Assembly (NCBI RefSeq): GCF_037176765.1
Contig: NC_090023.1
Span: 99,681,366 to 99,745,365 of the forward strand
Reading direction: 5' to 3'
Length of the DNA: 64,000 nt
Source: Anolis sagrei
Taxonomy: Eukaryota; Chordata; Lepidosauria; Squamata; Anolidae
Below are positions 35,601 through 45,194 of the stretch, piece after piece (the first letter of the stretch is position 1; each line of letters starts with the position of its first letter). A model generated the notes under the pieces. That model made no database searches. It had not been told where the DNA came from and saw only the letters and a program-made list of their open reading frames with translations. A program made the translations under genes and the position numbers.

Positions 35601-38600
35601 CTCCACTGGCTGCCAGTCTGCTACCGAGCACAAATCAAAATGCTGGCTTTAGCCTATAAAGCCCTAAACAGTTCCAGCCCAGTTTTCCTGTCCGAACACA
35701 TCTCCCCCTATGAGCCATCTCGGAGGTTAAGATCTTCTGGGGACACCATGCTCTCAGTCCCGCCTCCTTTGCAGGACCTTCTCAGTGGTGGCCCCTCGGC
35801 TGTGGAACTCCCTCCCCAGTGAAATAAGATCAGCCCCCTCCCTTCTGACCTTCAGGAAAGAGCTAAAAATGTGGATATGGGACCAAGCATTCAGTTAGTA
35901 ATCTAGCAGTGCAATAAGAGAACATGGAATAGTGCAATGATAATCTGGAATGGCGATGGACTATGATAACTGATTGCGTGGTTTTAAATAAGTGGTTTTA
36001 AAGTTGATATGTTTTAAATGATTGTTTTAATATATAGGTTTATTTTATTGATGTGTGTTCTTATGGCATCAAATCGCTGCCAAAGATGTGAGCTGCTCTG
36101 AGTCCCCTACGAGGTGAGAAGAGAGGGGTATAAATATGGTAAATAAATAAAATAAATAAATATACCAGTAATGTGCCATTTAATATCACACTTCTACAAC
36201 AGTCCTTCCAACAACCATAGCATAGATTATCTATATGTAAAGCTGTTATGTGCTGAATTCAGTTCTTTATCCAACCTGCTAAGTGCTCACATCTCACGAG
36301 ATCTTTCAAGATCCCAGTTTTTTAGTGTTTTTGGCAAACCTGATTATAGAAACTGCAGTATACAGTCCACTGCAATCTACATGGCATTGCTGACATGATG
36401 AAGCAAGGTTCCTTTTACTGCCACAAGAGGAAGTGAGTCAAAGCCCAGGCGGACGTTTTCCTTAGTTCAACGCTACAGAACGTGCCACAGCAGGATCCAA
36501 ATGTCCCATTTTTAGTCATTTTCCAGCGGCTTAATGCACAAGGCACAAGTAAGCAAAAATACTGAACAGGCCAGGAAAAAAAGGCGCAGATTACAAGACT
36601 GGTTCAAACACAGCTGTGTTTGTTTGTGTTACTAACAAGCCCAGAATCCTTTGGGAAAAGGAGAGCGGCTCTTGTCGCAAAGGATGCTGGGGGAGACATA
36701 AATGCAGCAAGAGCCTTACATTAATTACACAAGATTATACGGATACCACAGCCTTAGTCACGAAGGACCGCCAGCTTCATTTTAAATCCCAGCGTGGCAG
36801 GAAGAATACAAGTTGTGGCGCTGCAACTATTAATGGATATGTGGCACAACATTTCCTAAAGTGGCATGTAAATGTACTTATGGATGTAAATGTACTTATG
36901 GATTTCAGGCATGGGCAAACTTCGGCCCTCCAGGTGTTTTAAACTTCAATTCCCATAATTCCTAACAGCCTCAGGCTGTTAGGAATTGTGAGAGTTGAAG
37001 TTCAAAACACCCGGAGGACTGAAATTTGCCCATGCCTGGTGTAGATGCACCTGGCGCACATTCTCCATTGGGGTTCAATGGTATGCTTCAGCCCAAGTAT
37101 AGCCAAAATATGTGGTTCGGGAGCCTCAAAAGATATCCCTGCAGAGAGAAGGGTTCATATTATGTATCTTAAGATAGAAAGAAATTGGGGCATGGTGAAG
37201 AAGAAGAGGAGGAGTTGTTGTTGTTGTTGTTGTTGTTGTTGTTGCTGCTGCTTTGGAGCAAAATACTCCTGACTTCATGATCTTGTTAAAAAACAATGTA
37301 TGGATCGTCGATGTTGCAATCCCAGGCAACAGCAAGATTGAAAAGAAACAACTGGAAAAGCTGACATGATAGGAGGATTTAAAGATCAAACTGCAACGAC
37401 TCTGGCACAAGCCAGTAAAGGTGGTCCCAGTGGTGATCGGCACACTGGGTGCAGTGCCTAAAGACCTTGGCCTGCACTTAAACACAATTGGGCTGACAAA
37501 ATTACCATCTGTCAGCTGCAAAAGGCCACCCTACTGGGATCTGCACACATTATTTGCCAATGCATCATACAGTCCTAGACACTTCGGAAGTGTCCGATGT
37601 GTGATCCAATACAACAGCCAGCATAGTGACCTTGTTTGCTGTGTACTAATCTTGTTATGTTTCAAATAATAATAATTTATTTGTATCCTGCCCCATCTCC
37701 CTAAGGGTATTCAGAGAGGCTTATAATACCATAACAGTGCGAAACATAAACAATAATGAACTAAGATAAACCACAAAATTATCTTAATTATCTACAAAGT
37801 GCAATCCACGACATGCGAGTGTGGAGAGGAGCAAACCACTGACCACCTGCTACAATGCACCCTGAGCCTTGCCACATGCACAATGGAGGACCTTCTTGCA
37901 GCAACACCAGAAGCACTCCAAGTGGCCAGATACTGGTCAAAGGACATTTAATCAACTACCAAACTCGCATATTTTGTATTTTATCTGTTTGTTTGCTTTG
38001 TTTTGTTAGAAATGTAATATAATTGACTGGTTGACCTGACACGACAAATAAAATAAATCTTAAGTCAGCAAAAGCAATGCAAAAGAATATAAAAACATAT
38101 TAAATTGACACAATAATATCATTTGTAAATGGAAGTAAACAGTGGTGATGTTATAGAAACCTTTTGACTGCCTTAGGAAGAGAGCTAAGATGGGTTGTGC
38201 CTTGGGCTACAACTCTGGAGGCATGTCGCACTCTCTCAGCCTCATTTTGACAAGGAAACCCTGTAATTGAGTGGCCTTAGGGTCTGAAGCAGGCATGGGC
38301 AAACTTGGGCCCTCCGGGTGTTCAACTCCCACCATTCCTAACAGCGTCAGGGTCCTTCCTTTTCCCCTTCAACCTCTTAAGCTGAGAAAATATCATTTTC
38401 TACTGCTCTTTCAGGCCTTTAGCAATGTAGCTACACCAGACATGGGCAAACTTGGGCCTTCCCTCCAGATGTTTTGGACTTCAACTCTCACAATTCCTAA
38501 CAGGCTGTTTTTTTCCTTTCCGCTTAAGTGGCTGAGGGGGGAAAGGGCAGGCCCTGAGGCTGTTAGGAATTGCGGGAGTTGAAGTCCAAAACATCTGGAG

Positions 38601-38939
38601 GGCCCAAGTTGGCCCATGCCTGGTCTGGAGGAAGGCACACAGCAACAACATTCAGTCTGTGCCCGAAATCATTTACGAAGCAAGCCCTTATGATCCTATC
38701 TATAGTTTTGGACGCCCTAAAGGCGTAGATGCGGCCATTGGGAAGCAAGGGGAGGCCTGTCCTGGCCCTACCTTGGCCCGCTGGTCCCAGCTGTACTGCG
38801 GCTGCTTCTCTGAGGCGGCGTTGACCGCCTCCTCCTCCCCGTCCTTCCTCTCCCGCTCCTCCGGGGATGCCGCGTCGCCCCGGTCCCCGCTCTTCGGCTC
38901 CTTGGCCTGCTTCCGCCGCTTGGAGAAGAAGCAGCCCAT
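26557..38939 (-). CDS. RP2: RP2, ARL3 GTPase-activating protein (whole gene, 5 coding exons)
   Basis: Joining five exons (38939-38772, 31503-30838, 29230-29116, 27353-27268, 26640-26557) gives a 372-residue protein that closely follows vertebrate RP2, with every junction GT-AG and in phase. The family is a membrane-anchored GAP for ARL3 that helps release lipidated cargo at the cilium base and Golgi. Visible hallmarks: [10 protein letters not shown] at the start (Gly2 myristoylation, Cys3 palmitoylation); a cysteine-rich beta-helix C-CAP/cofactor-C domain at about 57-200 with repeated CxxC pairs; the catalytic arginine finger in QQFRTRDCR (Arg140, human Arg118) and Glu160 (human Glu138) in QPIIES; and an NDPK-like C-terminal domain from about residue 253. 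Human RP2 is 350 residues; the extra 22 lie in the acidic linker after the anchor. The start has a strong ACCATGG context. No break is seen, so the gene looks functional. Confidence 0.96.
26641..27267 (-). other. RP2: RP2 intron 4
   Basis: A short 627-bp phase-0 intron with donor GTAAGC and acceptor AAATATAG. No repeat or other feature is recognised in it. Confidence 0.85.
27268..27353 (-). CDS. RP2: RP2 coding exon 4
   Basis: The 86-bp exon starts with the last two bases of the split Gly codon and then reads [20 protein letters not shown] to FSGAK. It matches the human exon with [21 protein letters not shown]. It ends with a strong donor, AAG|GTAAGC. It forms part of the NDPK-like domain. 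Confidence 0.95.
28425..28580 (-). repeat. Decayed tRNA-derived SINE (type C) in RP2 intron 3
   Basis: GGAACTCAAATCCTGGCCTC and CACTCAAACCACCATGG correspond to the reversed tRNA-like head. Confidence 0.5.
28709..28843. mobile_element. hAT MITE (CAGTGGTTC family), 135 bp, in RP2 intron 3
   Basis: Near-perfect palindrome with CAGTGGTTCTCAATCTG / GTTGAGAACCACTG ends and an exact 8-bp duplication ACCTAGAT (28701-28708, 28844-28851). High arm identity suggests a young copy. Confidence 0.95.
29116..29230 (-). CDS. RP2: RP2 coding exon 3 (residues 279-316 plus 1 nt)
   Basis: The 115-bp exon reads [20 protein letters not shown] and on to a [10 protein letters not shown] ending, matching human [20 protein letters not shown] and following residues. 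The acceptor is TTCAATAG and the donor is GTATG. The last G is the first base of a split Gly codon (phase 1). It is too short for an ORF caller and was found by homology. Confidence 0.95.
29231..30837 (-). other. RP2: RP2 intron 2
   Basis: The 1.6-kb intron is bounded by donor GTGAGG and acceptor TTCAATAG. It holds a MITE at 30205-30586 and a decayed tRNA-type SINE around 29490-29630; otherwise it is featureless A/T-rich sequence. Confidence 0.85.
30205..30586. mobile_element. MITE with CTCATGTATAAGT termini in RP2 intron 2
   Basis: The most complete copy of this family here: TATACTCATGTGTAAGTCCA at the left, ACTTATACATGAGCATATAG at the right, about 380 bp, with AAGGCACAGTATTTACGAC inside. 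Confidence 0.65.
30838..31503 (-). CDS. RP2: RP2 coding exon 2 (residues 57-278)
   Basis: This 666-bp exon is phase 0 at both ends. It carries the whole C-CAP/tubulin-cofactor-C-like domain and the start of the NDPK-like domain. It opens with [20 protein letters not shown] after a CTTCCAG acceptor and closes at ANARKLIDE with donor GTGAGG. The ARL3-contacting QQFRTRDCR (arginine finger) and QPIIES lie here. The open frame runs 26 codons past the donor, but that extension is intron read-through and does not resemble RP2. Confidence 0.96.
32064..32395 (+). repeat. tRNA-derived SINE (type A) in RP2 intron 1
   Basis: Full-length copy with head GGACCCCCCGGTGGTGCAGC, box B GGTTTGAATCCGG, and tail ending CCTTTACCTTTAC. 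CTAGTAA occurs on both sides as a probable target duplication. Confidence 0.9.
32418..32530 (-). mobile_element. L2-type LINE 3' end
   Basis: ATAACTTTATTTATATCCCA then CCCAAAAGGACTTGGGGCAG and CTTACAGAATAGCATATAAT is the reversed L2 terminus. Confidence 0.65.
34214..34330. mobile_element. Palindromic MITE in RP2 intron 1
   Basis: GCGGCCCTCCAGCTGTTTGG and TTGGAGGCCCAAACAGCTAG are mirrored arms around a short loop. Related to the hAT MITEs, with divergent ends. Confidence 0.6.
34450..34640 (-). repeat. Decayed tRNA-derived SINE (type C)
   Basis: GTGACTTGCCCAAGGTCACT, GGTTTCCAAAGCTAAACAGG and GATTCAAACCCTG (reversed box B) identify it. Confidence 0.65.
34958..35250 (-). mobile_element. Penelope-like element 3' end
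   Basis: Fossil, reverse orientation. GTATGGCCATGTTCCAGAAG, CATTCTCTCCTGATGTTTCG and TTGGAAACTAGGCAAGTGAG match the other copies at 45.8, 51.4 and 53.5 kb. Only the non-coding 3' region is kept. Confidence 0.75.
35255..35420. mobile_element. MER2-like MITE, partial
   Basis: GGATACCAAAATCTGTGGGT and GATGGTTGAATCCATGGATG match the element at 20981; the ends are eroded. Confidence 0.6.
35425..36165 (+). mobile_element. L2-type LINE 3' part in RP2 intron 1
   Basis: The frame at 35345-35659 holds [15 protein letters not shown], and the next gives the L2 RT C-terminal [20 protein letters not shown]. The 3' UTR ends GAGTCCCCTACGAGGTGAGA, TATAAATATGG and (AAAT)n. A fossil LINE, 5'-truncated, with several frame breaks. 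Confidence 0.85.
36906..37038. mobile_element. hAT MITE (CAGGCATGGGCAAAC family)
   Basis: Termini CAGGCATGGGCAAAC / TTTGCCCATGCCTG and arms CCTAACAGCCTC / AGGCTGTTAGGAATTG form a near-perfect palindrome. The 8-bp flanks do not match well. Confidence 0.85.
37212..37250. repeat. (GTT)n microsatellite
   Basis: About a dozen GTT units followed by three GCT units just upstream of a LINE tail. Confidence 0.95.
37255..37664 (+). mobile_element. LINE 3' end, R2/R4-like
   Basis: Reading across two frames shows [20 protein letters not shown] and [20 protein letters not shown], a C-terminal signature of R2/R4-type retrotransposon polyproteins. It ends in TTGTTATGTTTCAAATAATA. The clade is not certain. 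Confidence 0.6.
37665..37790 (-). mobile_element. L2-type LINE 3' end
   Basis: AATAATTTATTTGTATCCTG and CCCCATCTCCCTAAGGGTAT, the reversed L2 terminus, lies between two other LINE tails. Confidence 0.65.
37795..38062 (+). mobile_element. LINE 3' end, Vingi-like
   Basis: The frame reads [20 protein letters not shown] and [16 protein letters not shown] then a stop, a cysteine motif typical of Ingi/Vingi-like LINEs. The 3' end is GGTTGACCTGACACGACAAA. The same family occurs reversed at 46.75-48.1 kb. Confidence 0.6.
38291..38350. mobile_element. hAT MITE fragment near the RP2 promoter
   Basis: CAGGCATGGGCAAACTTGGG followed by CAACTCCCACCATTCCTAAC; left arm only. Confidence 0.65.
38437..38622. 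mobile_element. hAT MITE (CAGGCATGGGCAAAC family) 150 bp from RP2 exon 1
   Basis: CAGACATGGGCAAACTTGGG / CCCAAGTTGGCCCATGCCTG termini with a G/C-rich core (CCGCTTAAGTGGCTGAGGGG). It lies just inside intron 1. Confidence 0.85.
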
Positions 38940-39165
38940 GGTCCGGCGCCGCCCAAAGAGCTCCTCCGCCGCCTCCCGCTCCCCGAATGAGCCGCCGCGC
39001 GCCCCGCCCGCGCCTTTAACACCTCGCTTCCGGCTTTGTGCCTCGGACCGTCTCCCAGGGCGACCGCCGCTTCGCTCCCGCCCCCTTCCAGAGCACGAAA
39101 CCAATCAGAAAGCCATCTCCTGGATCATTCCTATCAATCACCCTCTCCGGCCAATAGGGACACTT
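38740..39165 (-). promoter_or_regulatory. RP2: RP2 CpG-island promoter
   Basis: A CpG-dense block surrounds and precedes the RP2 start codon. Upstream (higher coordinates) lie two CCAAT boxes in direct orientation at 39101-39105 and 39151-39155, about 50 bp apart, and a GC box (CCCGCCCCC) near 39077. No TATA box is visible. This is the usual design of a TATA-less housekeeping promoter driven by NF-Y/Sp1. The start site is probably between 38960 and 39060 (inference). Confidence 0.7.
38772..38939 (-). CDS. RP2: RP2 coding exon 1 (residues 1-56)
   Basis: This exon encodes the dual-acylation anchor [10 protein letters not shown], a long acidic/basic linker (residues 11-46), and the conserved QYSWDQRAK that leads into the C-CAP domain. 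It ends at AAG followed by donor GTAGGG, phase 0. The linker is about 22 residues longer than I recall for human and is G/C-rich, like the CpG island around it. Confidence 0.95.
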
Positions 39166-39182
39166 CTTTGCCGTTTCATGGA

Positions 39183-39338
39183 ACCATAGAGTCGTAAGAA
39201 ACCACAAGGGGCATCCAGCACAATCAAAACCCTCCCGACAGATGGCCAACCAGCCTCTACTTTAAAAAAAAACAGAGAAGGCGACTCCACTGCACCCCGA
39301 AGGGACATAACATATTATACTCCCGAACAGCTTTCACC
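39183..39338 (-). mobile_element. CR1 LINE 3' end, eroded
   Basis: ACCATAGAGTCGTAAGAAAC, ATCCAGCACAATCAAAACCC and CAGATGGCCAACCAGCCTCT are recognisable as a reversed CR1 tail just upstream of the RP2 promoter. Confidence 0.7.
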
Positions 39339-39340
39339 GT

Positions 39341-39384
39341 TACTACTACTACTACTACTACTAATGATAATAATAATAATAATA
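39341..39384. repeat. (TAC)n(TAA)n microsatellite
   Basis: Six TAC units, then TAATGA, then TAA units. A SINE separates it from a (TAG)n(TAA)n run at about 39702-39735, suggesting insertion into a microsatellite. Confidence 0.9.
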
Positions 39385-39385
39385 G

Positions 39386-39702
39386 GCCCCCCTGGTGACT
39401 CAGCGGGTTAAACCTATGAACTGCTGAACTTGCTCTCTGAAAGGTTGGCGGTCCGGAGAGCAGGGTGAGCGCCCACTGTTAGCCCCAGCTCCTGCCAACC
39501 TAGCGGTTCGAAAACATGCAAATGTGAGTACATCAATTAGATACCGCTTCAGCGGGAAGGTAATGGCGCTTCATGCAATCATGCAGACCACATGGCCTTG
39601 GAGGTGTCTACGGACAACGCTAGCTCTTTGGATTAGAAATGGAGATGCGCACCACCCCCAAGTCGGTCACAACAAGACTGAATGTCAGGGGAAACCTTTA
39701 CC
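39386..39702 (+). repeat. tRNA-derived SINE (type A)
   Basis: Head GGTGACTCAGCGGGTTAAAC, body GATACCGCTTCAGCGGGAAG, tail TGTCAGGGGAAACCTTTACC. Confidence 0.9.
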
Positions 39703-39825
39703 TAGTAGTAGTAATAATAATAATAATAATAATAACGCTTGGGAATTGTTCGACTTGTGATTTTGTGATACGAAATCCACCATCTAGATCTCGTTTGCTG
39801 TGACATACTATGTTTTTGTGCCAGT

Positions 39826-39965
39826 AAAATTATAATAATTTTATTTCTTACCCGCCTCTCCTCATGGCTCAAGGTGGGTTACAAAACAATTATAACACAT
39901 AAACACAGCAAAAACACAACAAATACACAAACTAAAACGTAACTCCATAAAAGTTAAATACCAAA
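39826..39965 (-). mobile_element. L2-type LINE 3' end
   Basis: TTTTATTTCTTACCCGCCTC and TCATGGCTCAAGGTGGGTTA, the reversed L2 3' UTR. Confidence 0.7.
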
Positions 39966-40002
39966 ACATATCTATGAAATACATATTATCTTGTCTCCTG
40001 TT

Positions 40003-40125
40003 CCTTGAAGTGACTGGCCTGACCTTGAAGGAGCTGGGGGTGGTGACAGCCAACAGGGAGCTCTGGCGTGGGCTCGTCCGTGAGGTCACGAAGAGTTGGA
40101 AACGACTGAACGAATAAACAACAAC
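40003..40125 (+). mobile_element. RTE/Bov-B LINE 3' end
   Basis: GAAGTGACTGGCCTGACCTT, GGAGCTGGGGGTGGTGACAG and CGAAGAGTTGGAAACGACTG plus a CAACAACAA tail; a shorter copy than the one at 9361. Confidence 0.92.
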
Positions 40126-40149
40126 AACAATATAATATATTGTATGTAT

Positions 40150-40235
40150 ATATATTTTGTAAGCTGCTCTGGGTCCCCTTCAGGGTGAGAAGGGCAGCAT
40201 ATAAATGTCATAAATAAATAAATGAATGAATATTA
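40150..40235 (+). mobile_element. L2-type LINE 3' end
   Basis: GTAAGCTGCTCTGGGTCCCC, AGGGTGAGAAGGGCAGCATA, then (AAAT)n. Confidence 0.75.
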
Positions 40236-40274
40236 AAACAGACAAAACAGAGAGTAAACAAAGGACATGCATTA

Positions 40275-40852
40275 AAATTGATGTTTCTCTTTGAAGACTA
40301 TCTGGGTAGGCCTGCCGGAAAAGACAGGTCTTCAGTTGTGTCTTAAGATCCGACAGTGATGTAGTTGTTGGAACTCTACTGGCAGGTCATTCCACAGTTA
40401 TGAGGTGGCAGCCGAAAGGGTCCTCTGGGTTATGTTTGCCAATTGGGTTTCCGAAGGCTGGAGCAGATGCCCCCCCCCCCCCCACGCTCCCTCAGAAGAT
40501 CAAAGTGTTCAGGGCGGATTGTACGGGAGAAGCTGATCCTTTAGGTAACCTGGACCCAAACCATGTAGGGCTTTAAAGGTCACTAATTGGCAGCCCATGG
40601 AGTAACTTCTGGATAGGTGTGATGTATGTATAGATGTTCCTGTATGGGTGTTCTTGTAACCAATCTGGCTGCTGTATCTTGAACCAGTTGGAGTTTCCAA
40701 ACTTGACATGAGGGTAGCCCAATATAAAGAGCATGGCAGAAGTCCAACCTTGAGGTTACCAGCACGTGCACTACCATCTTCAGATCCTCCAAATCTAGGA
40801 AGGGACACAGCTGACGGATCAGCCGAAGCTGATAGTAAGCACTACTGACCAT
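40275..40852 (-). mobile_element. L2-type LINE, RT C-terminal part
   Basis: The minus frame from 40852 reads YYQLRLIRQLCPFLDLEDLK, HVLVTSRLDFCHALYIGL and LQLVQDTAARLVTRT, diagnostic of the L2 RT C-terminus. Another frame adds ALHGLGPGYLKDQLLPY. Fossil, 5'-truncated. Confidence 0.9.
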
Positions 40853-41449
40853 TAGGAAGTGTTTCCTAATATTGAGGTGGAATATTAAATAAAAGAGGAG
40901 AGTAGAATAGATAGATTGAGTGAGTGATTGTTACAGTACTGTTCCATTATCCAGGCGGAGGCCAAAAGAGAGCACTAGGCAGAGAAGGATAGTCCATTTT
41001 GGGAGGGGGGAGTTAAGGGAGGAAAATTATTTCCCCCATTTTCACTCTTCCCCCACCCTTCCCATATCACAAGCAATGGTTGTTTCTACAACAGCAACAT
41101 GGGTGGTGGGAACAACAGGAAAACGGGGGGAAATAGCTCAACTCCTTCAACCCACCCTCCACTCCGTGAAATGAACTTCCTTTCTCTCTCTAGCACCCCC
41201 TTGTGGCCTCCGCCCAGATAAAGCAACAGTGCAATTGTGACATTTAAAGTAGACTATTTTTATTCCCTTCACATTGAATTGTGCTGTGAAAATAAATGGC
41301 TATAATTTTTTTAAAAGATGAGATCTGAAGATTTAGCCTTTTCTCTCATCTGCTGAGAGGAGGTGTAGCATGAGCAGAAGGCATTCTGTACATGCTCAAA
41401 AACATGTTTGCGTATATTCACTTATTTATTGAATTTATATCTCAGGCCA

Positions 41450-42186
41450 GGTTGTTAACTGGTGCTCCTTACAGGGAGCGGTCAACCCTTCTGTTTAAGG
41501 AGCTCCACTGGCTGCTGTTCATTTTCCGGTCCCAATTCAAGGTGCAGGTTCTTACCTAGAAAGCCCTGAACGGTTTGGGACCCTCCTATCTGCATGACCG
41601 CATTTCTGTGTACGAACCCACACGACCCCTTCAATCATCTGGAGAGGCCCTGCTTACGCTCCCACCTCCATCGCAGGCGTGATTGGTGGGGACGAGGGAG
41701 AGGGCTTTCTCGGTGGTGGCCCCTCGACTCTGGAACTCACTCCCCAAGGATATCAGGCATGCCCCAACTCTGGCAGTCTTTAGGAGGAGCCTGAAAATGT
41801 GGTTGTTCCAGTGTGCCTTCCCAGAATAGGGAAACTCCCAGCAATATGTCCTCGAAATGCACTTTACTATTGATCTAGGAGTGACTGCACGCCCCATCCC
41901 TCTCTGGAAACTCTATCCTAGTTCATATTTCATCTGTTCATGCTCAGCATTATCTTTAAATTATAATTATTACATTTGGCCCAGCCACAGGTTTTTAAAC
42001 GTTGCTGTGTTACTGTTAATGTTTATTGCGTATTTTTAGTTATAAGTTTTATTTTATTGTTTTGTATTATTTGTTGTTATTGCTTTTATTATTGATGTAT
42101 TGTGGGCTTGGCCTCATGTAAGCTGCACCGAGTCCCTTGGGGATGGTAGTGGGGTATAAATAAAGTATTATTATTATTATTATTAT
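41450..42186 (+). mobile_element. L2-type LINE 3' end with (TTA)n tail
   Basis: GAGCTCCACTGGCTGCTGTT, GAGAGGGCTTTCTCGGTGGT, GGCCCCTCGACTCTGGAACT, then the 3' UTR GTAAGCTGCACCGAGTCCCT and TATAAATAAAGTATTATTAT. Confidence 0.88.
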
Positions 42187-42384
42187 ATCCCCGTTGACTC
42201 ATCACAAAATGGGAGTCAACAGGGCTAACTCCAGGGAGGTTTGTAACATCACAGAAGGCAAATAATCAAGTTTTTGCAGACCTTTTCAGACCTTATTCTT
42301 TTCCAGACATCGATATACTGCAGAATTGCTTTCTGAATTCTTGTTAAAACATTGATAGCATGTCTCAGAAGCTAATGAAGGCAT

Positions 42385-42556
42385 ATAGGCCCTTGGTATC
42401 CACTCAGATATGATTCCAGGATCCCCATTGATACTATATGTAGGCATAGTAAAATTATATCATTCATATAAATGGTAAAATCAAAATTTGCTCTTTGGGA
42501 TTAAAAAAAATATTGTCAAGCCATGGATTGTTGAAGGGTCAATTGTGCTTTAAACT
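42385..42556. mobile_element. MER2-like MITE, partial
   Basis: GGCCCTTGGTATCCACTCAG and TCAAGCCATGGATTGTTGAA match the element at 20981. Confidence 0.55.
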
Positions 42557-43099
42557 GCTGCCCTTATCTAACATTAATATCCACATTATACAAAATGTAT
42601 AAACTTCCTGTAAAGGATTACCGTATAGATTTCCGCACCAAACATTTCGGCAAAATTTTCATAGGAGAGCTGATGCTATTACCAAAAAATTAGGTGAATA
42701 TTTACTGTTGGGGCTCTACACTGAACTCAACTATATATATATTATATATATATATAAATTGAAAACATCATGACCTTAGTACATTTTCAATACAAATAAA
42801 CTAATCACCCATAACTTTAGTCATTCAGACTAGACATCTGTGAGTCAACACTGCAGCCTTGTTATGATAAATTATGGTAATATAAATTAAGAGGTGGTCA
42901 GAATTAACAGATGGCATCTGGCTGTCTAAGAAAACTCACAAAAACATATGTCAAATTCTTTGGCTACAGCAGACTAATGCAACCATCCCACCGCATTTGC
43001 CTAACAATAACATGAAACATGGAAATGCATGTTTAATACTAGACAGAGGAAAAGTTCTGAAGAGCTTTGTGGCTGTTATGCTTATGGCGATCTTGAGAT
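42557..43099. other. Unassigned intergenic DNA
   Basis: Only a (TA)n run near 42733-42757 stands out. Confidence 0.5.
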
Positions 43100-43240
43100 C
43101 ATCTTTTTTTTTCCTGGGGCTGAGAGCATGTGACTCACCCAATGTCAGCCACTGAGTTTCCAGAGCCAAGTGGGGATTTGAACCCCGGTCTCCAGAATCA
43201 TAATCCAACGCTCAAACCAGTACACCACACCAGCTCCCTT
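43100..43240 (-). repeat. tRNA-derived SINE (type C)
   Basis: GTGGGGATTTGAACCCCGGT (reversed box B) and CAACGCTCAAACCAGTACAC mark the head of a reversed copy. Confidence 0.7.
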
Positions 43241-43600
43241 TGGAGAGTTACTGTAAACCTTCTGGTGCATTTAAAAAGAAATACAATGAGAACTCTTGTA
43301 TTATTATCCCTCCCTTTTTTTTTTTTTTGCATCACAAAGTACCACAGCATCCTGTATGAAGTCAGTCTGGTCCTATCCCCTAAGTGTGAAAAGACAAATT
43401 GCCACAATATCAAATTATTTATAGCTAAGCAGCTATACACAAAGGAAAGAGAGAGCATTTTCCTTCAGCTCCTTGTACAATGTTAGCGGGGTTTATGTTT
43501 GGGAAATCTCGCACTACTGTATTATTATTTTCTTCTCTGCTGCTGAAGCAATAACCCCAACAGGGGGCGCTGTTCAGGTACAAACAATGGGATGAATATG

Positions 43601-43818
43601 CACTACACTGCAGAATTAATGTAGTTTGACACCACAGTAGCTGCCAGGATTCAATGCTAAGGATTCCATTGAGTTGTAGTTTGGTGAGGCACCACCACTC
43701 TTTGGCAGAGAAGGCTAAAGATTTTGTAAAACTAAAAAGCTCAGGAATCCATAGCATTAATCCATAGTGGTTTAAGTAGTGTCGAATTGCATTAATTCTA
43801 CAGTGTGGATGCATCCAT
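43601..43818. mobile_element. Palindromic MITE (AGTTTGACACCAC family)
   Basis: Best copy of the family: CTGCAGAATTAATGTAGTTT at the left, GAATTGCATTAATTCTACAG at the right, and core GAGTTGTAGTTTGGTGAGGC. Confidence 0.75.
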
Positions 43819-45190
43819 AGAAAGGATTCAATGTGAAGGGAAAGGAGTATAATTCTGGACCAAAGAAGCACTACATCTCTTGGCTGAGTGCTTGCCCCGT
43901 TTTACAATAAAGGAAAGATTTTTGACTGACAGCTCAGAAAAGTCTGGTTGATGTTTCGGTTCATAACAAGATTTCTTGACAGCTGGGAAACTTTGAGTCT
44001 TTGGAATGAGCCTGAAGAGAGCAGCACCTCTTCAAATAAACAGAGAAAAAGCAAAATGGTAGTAAATTGAACTGAAAGAGACAGAAAGATAGACATGGAT
44101 TGCATTTTTTTGCATGTATGTGTGCATGAAGGTACTATCTGATTGTAGGTCATGTTTGCTTCAAGTCACCTTCGGGCTGAGAGGGGCGGCATAGAAATGC
44201 AATAAATAAATAAATATTTGTTATGTACCATTTCTCATGGAAATTCCTTCTAAAACTGCTTCCATAAGCTAAATGTTTCAAAAACTAATGAAAACTGTGC
44301 TCCCTCATCTAGAACAAACGGATCTTGTAGGACTGTTCGTGCAACTTGTTAGCAGTCAGGGAACTGAGAAACATGCAACATTAGAAACAATTGGAAATGT
44401 GATCCAGGCAATTAATTATTTATAGGGCTGACCATAAAAACCCTAGTTCCCTTTCTTATATTATATTACAATACTGTTGTTATTAAACCCAAAACCAAAA
44501 TTGTATCATTTTGGTGCACATATAAACCTATTTTGTGTATATCCACTGAGAAGTACAGTTGTATAGAAATAACATGCTAAATAATTGGACTAAATAATTG
44601 TTTTACTCTTTTGTCTAAACTTAGAATTTTTAGACCTTAGCATTATACATACATTAAACTCCAACTTAAATTAAACACTGTCAGATAACAAGTTAATAAC
44701 TTTCCCTAACATGACCTCATTCAACAGATTATACCGTAAACATGACAACTCTCTTGAGGAAATGCTGGTAGAGGGCTCCAAAGAACTAATTACTCCAGTT
44801 GTTGATACTGCCAAGGGAGAGGAGACGAGAAAACAAATGTGTAAGAATTAGACCATTAGCTTGGGCATATGCTCTAATTAACACAATGGGGCTTATTTCT
44901 TAGCAGATAAGATTAAACAGGGGATTTTGACCAGGACTGTGGAGTTTGAGTAAGAATTGGAAGCAATTTTGGATGGAGACAGTAAAAATGTACTGACTTG
45001 TAATATGTATACGGTAATATTAAATGCCTCGTCTGTTGCATATTTATTTTCATAGGAATCAACAGACATTTTCTTGATCAGATTTTTTTAACCAAATGAA
45101 TATGTTTGTTGTTGTTATGTGACTTCAAGTTGTTTCTGATTTATGGAGACCTGAGGGTGAATGGATTGTGGGGTTTTCTGAAGCTGATAG
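43819..45190. other. Unassigned intergenic DNA
   Basis: It contains one L2 3' end scrap (44155-44216, CACCTTCGGGCTGAGAGGGG) and a SINE scrap near 45105-45185. The rest is A/T-rich with no feature recognised. Confidence 0.5.
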
Positions 45191-45194
45191 TAGG

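Larger units (their letters stand above)
31504..38771 (-). other. RP2: RP2 intron 1
   Basis: The 7.3-kb intron has a GT at 38771-38770 and an AG at 31505-31504. Contents from the 5' end: two hAT MITE copies (38.3-38.6 kb), Vingi-like and R2/R4-like LINE ends, a hAT MITE, an L2 3' end, a MER2-like MITE, a Penelope 3' end, a palindromic MITE, an L2 fragment and a SINE. Repeat-poor blocks at 32.53-34.2 kb and 36.17-36.9 kb show nothing I can name; these would be the places to look for conserved regulatory DNA. Confidence 0.85.
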
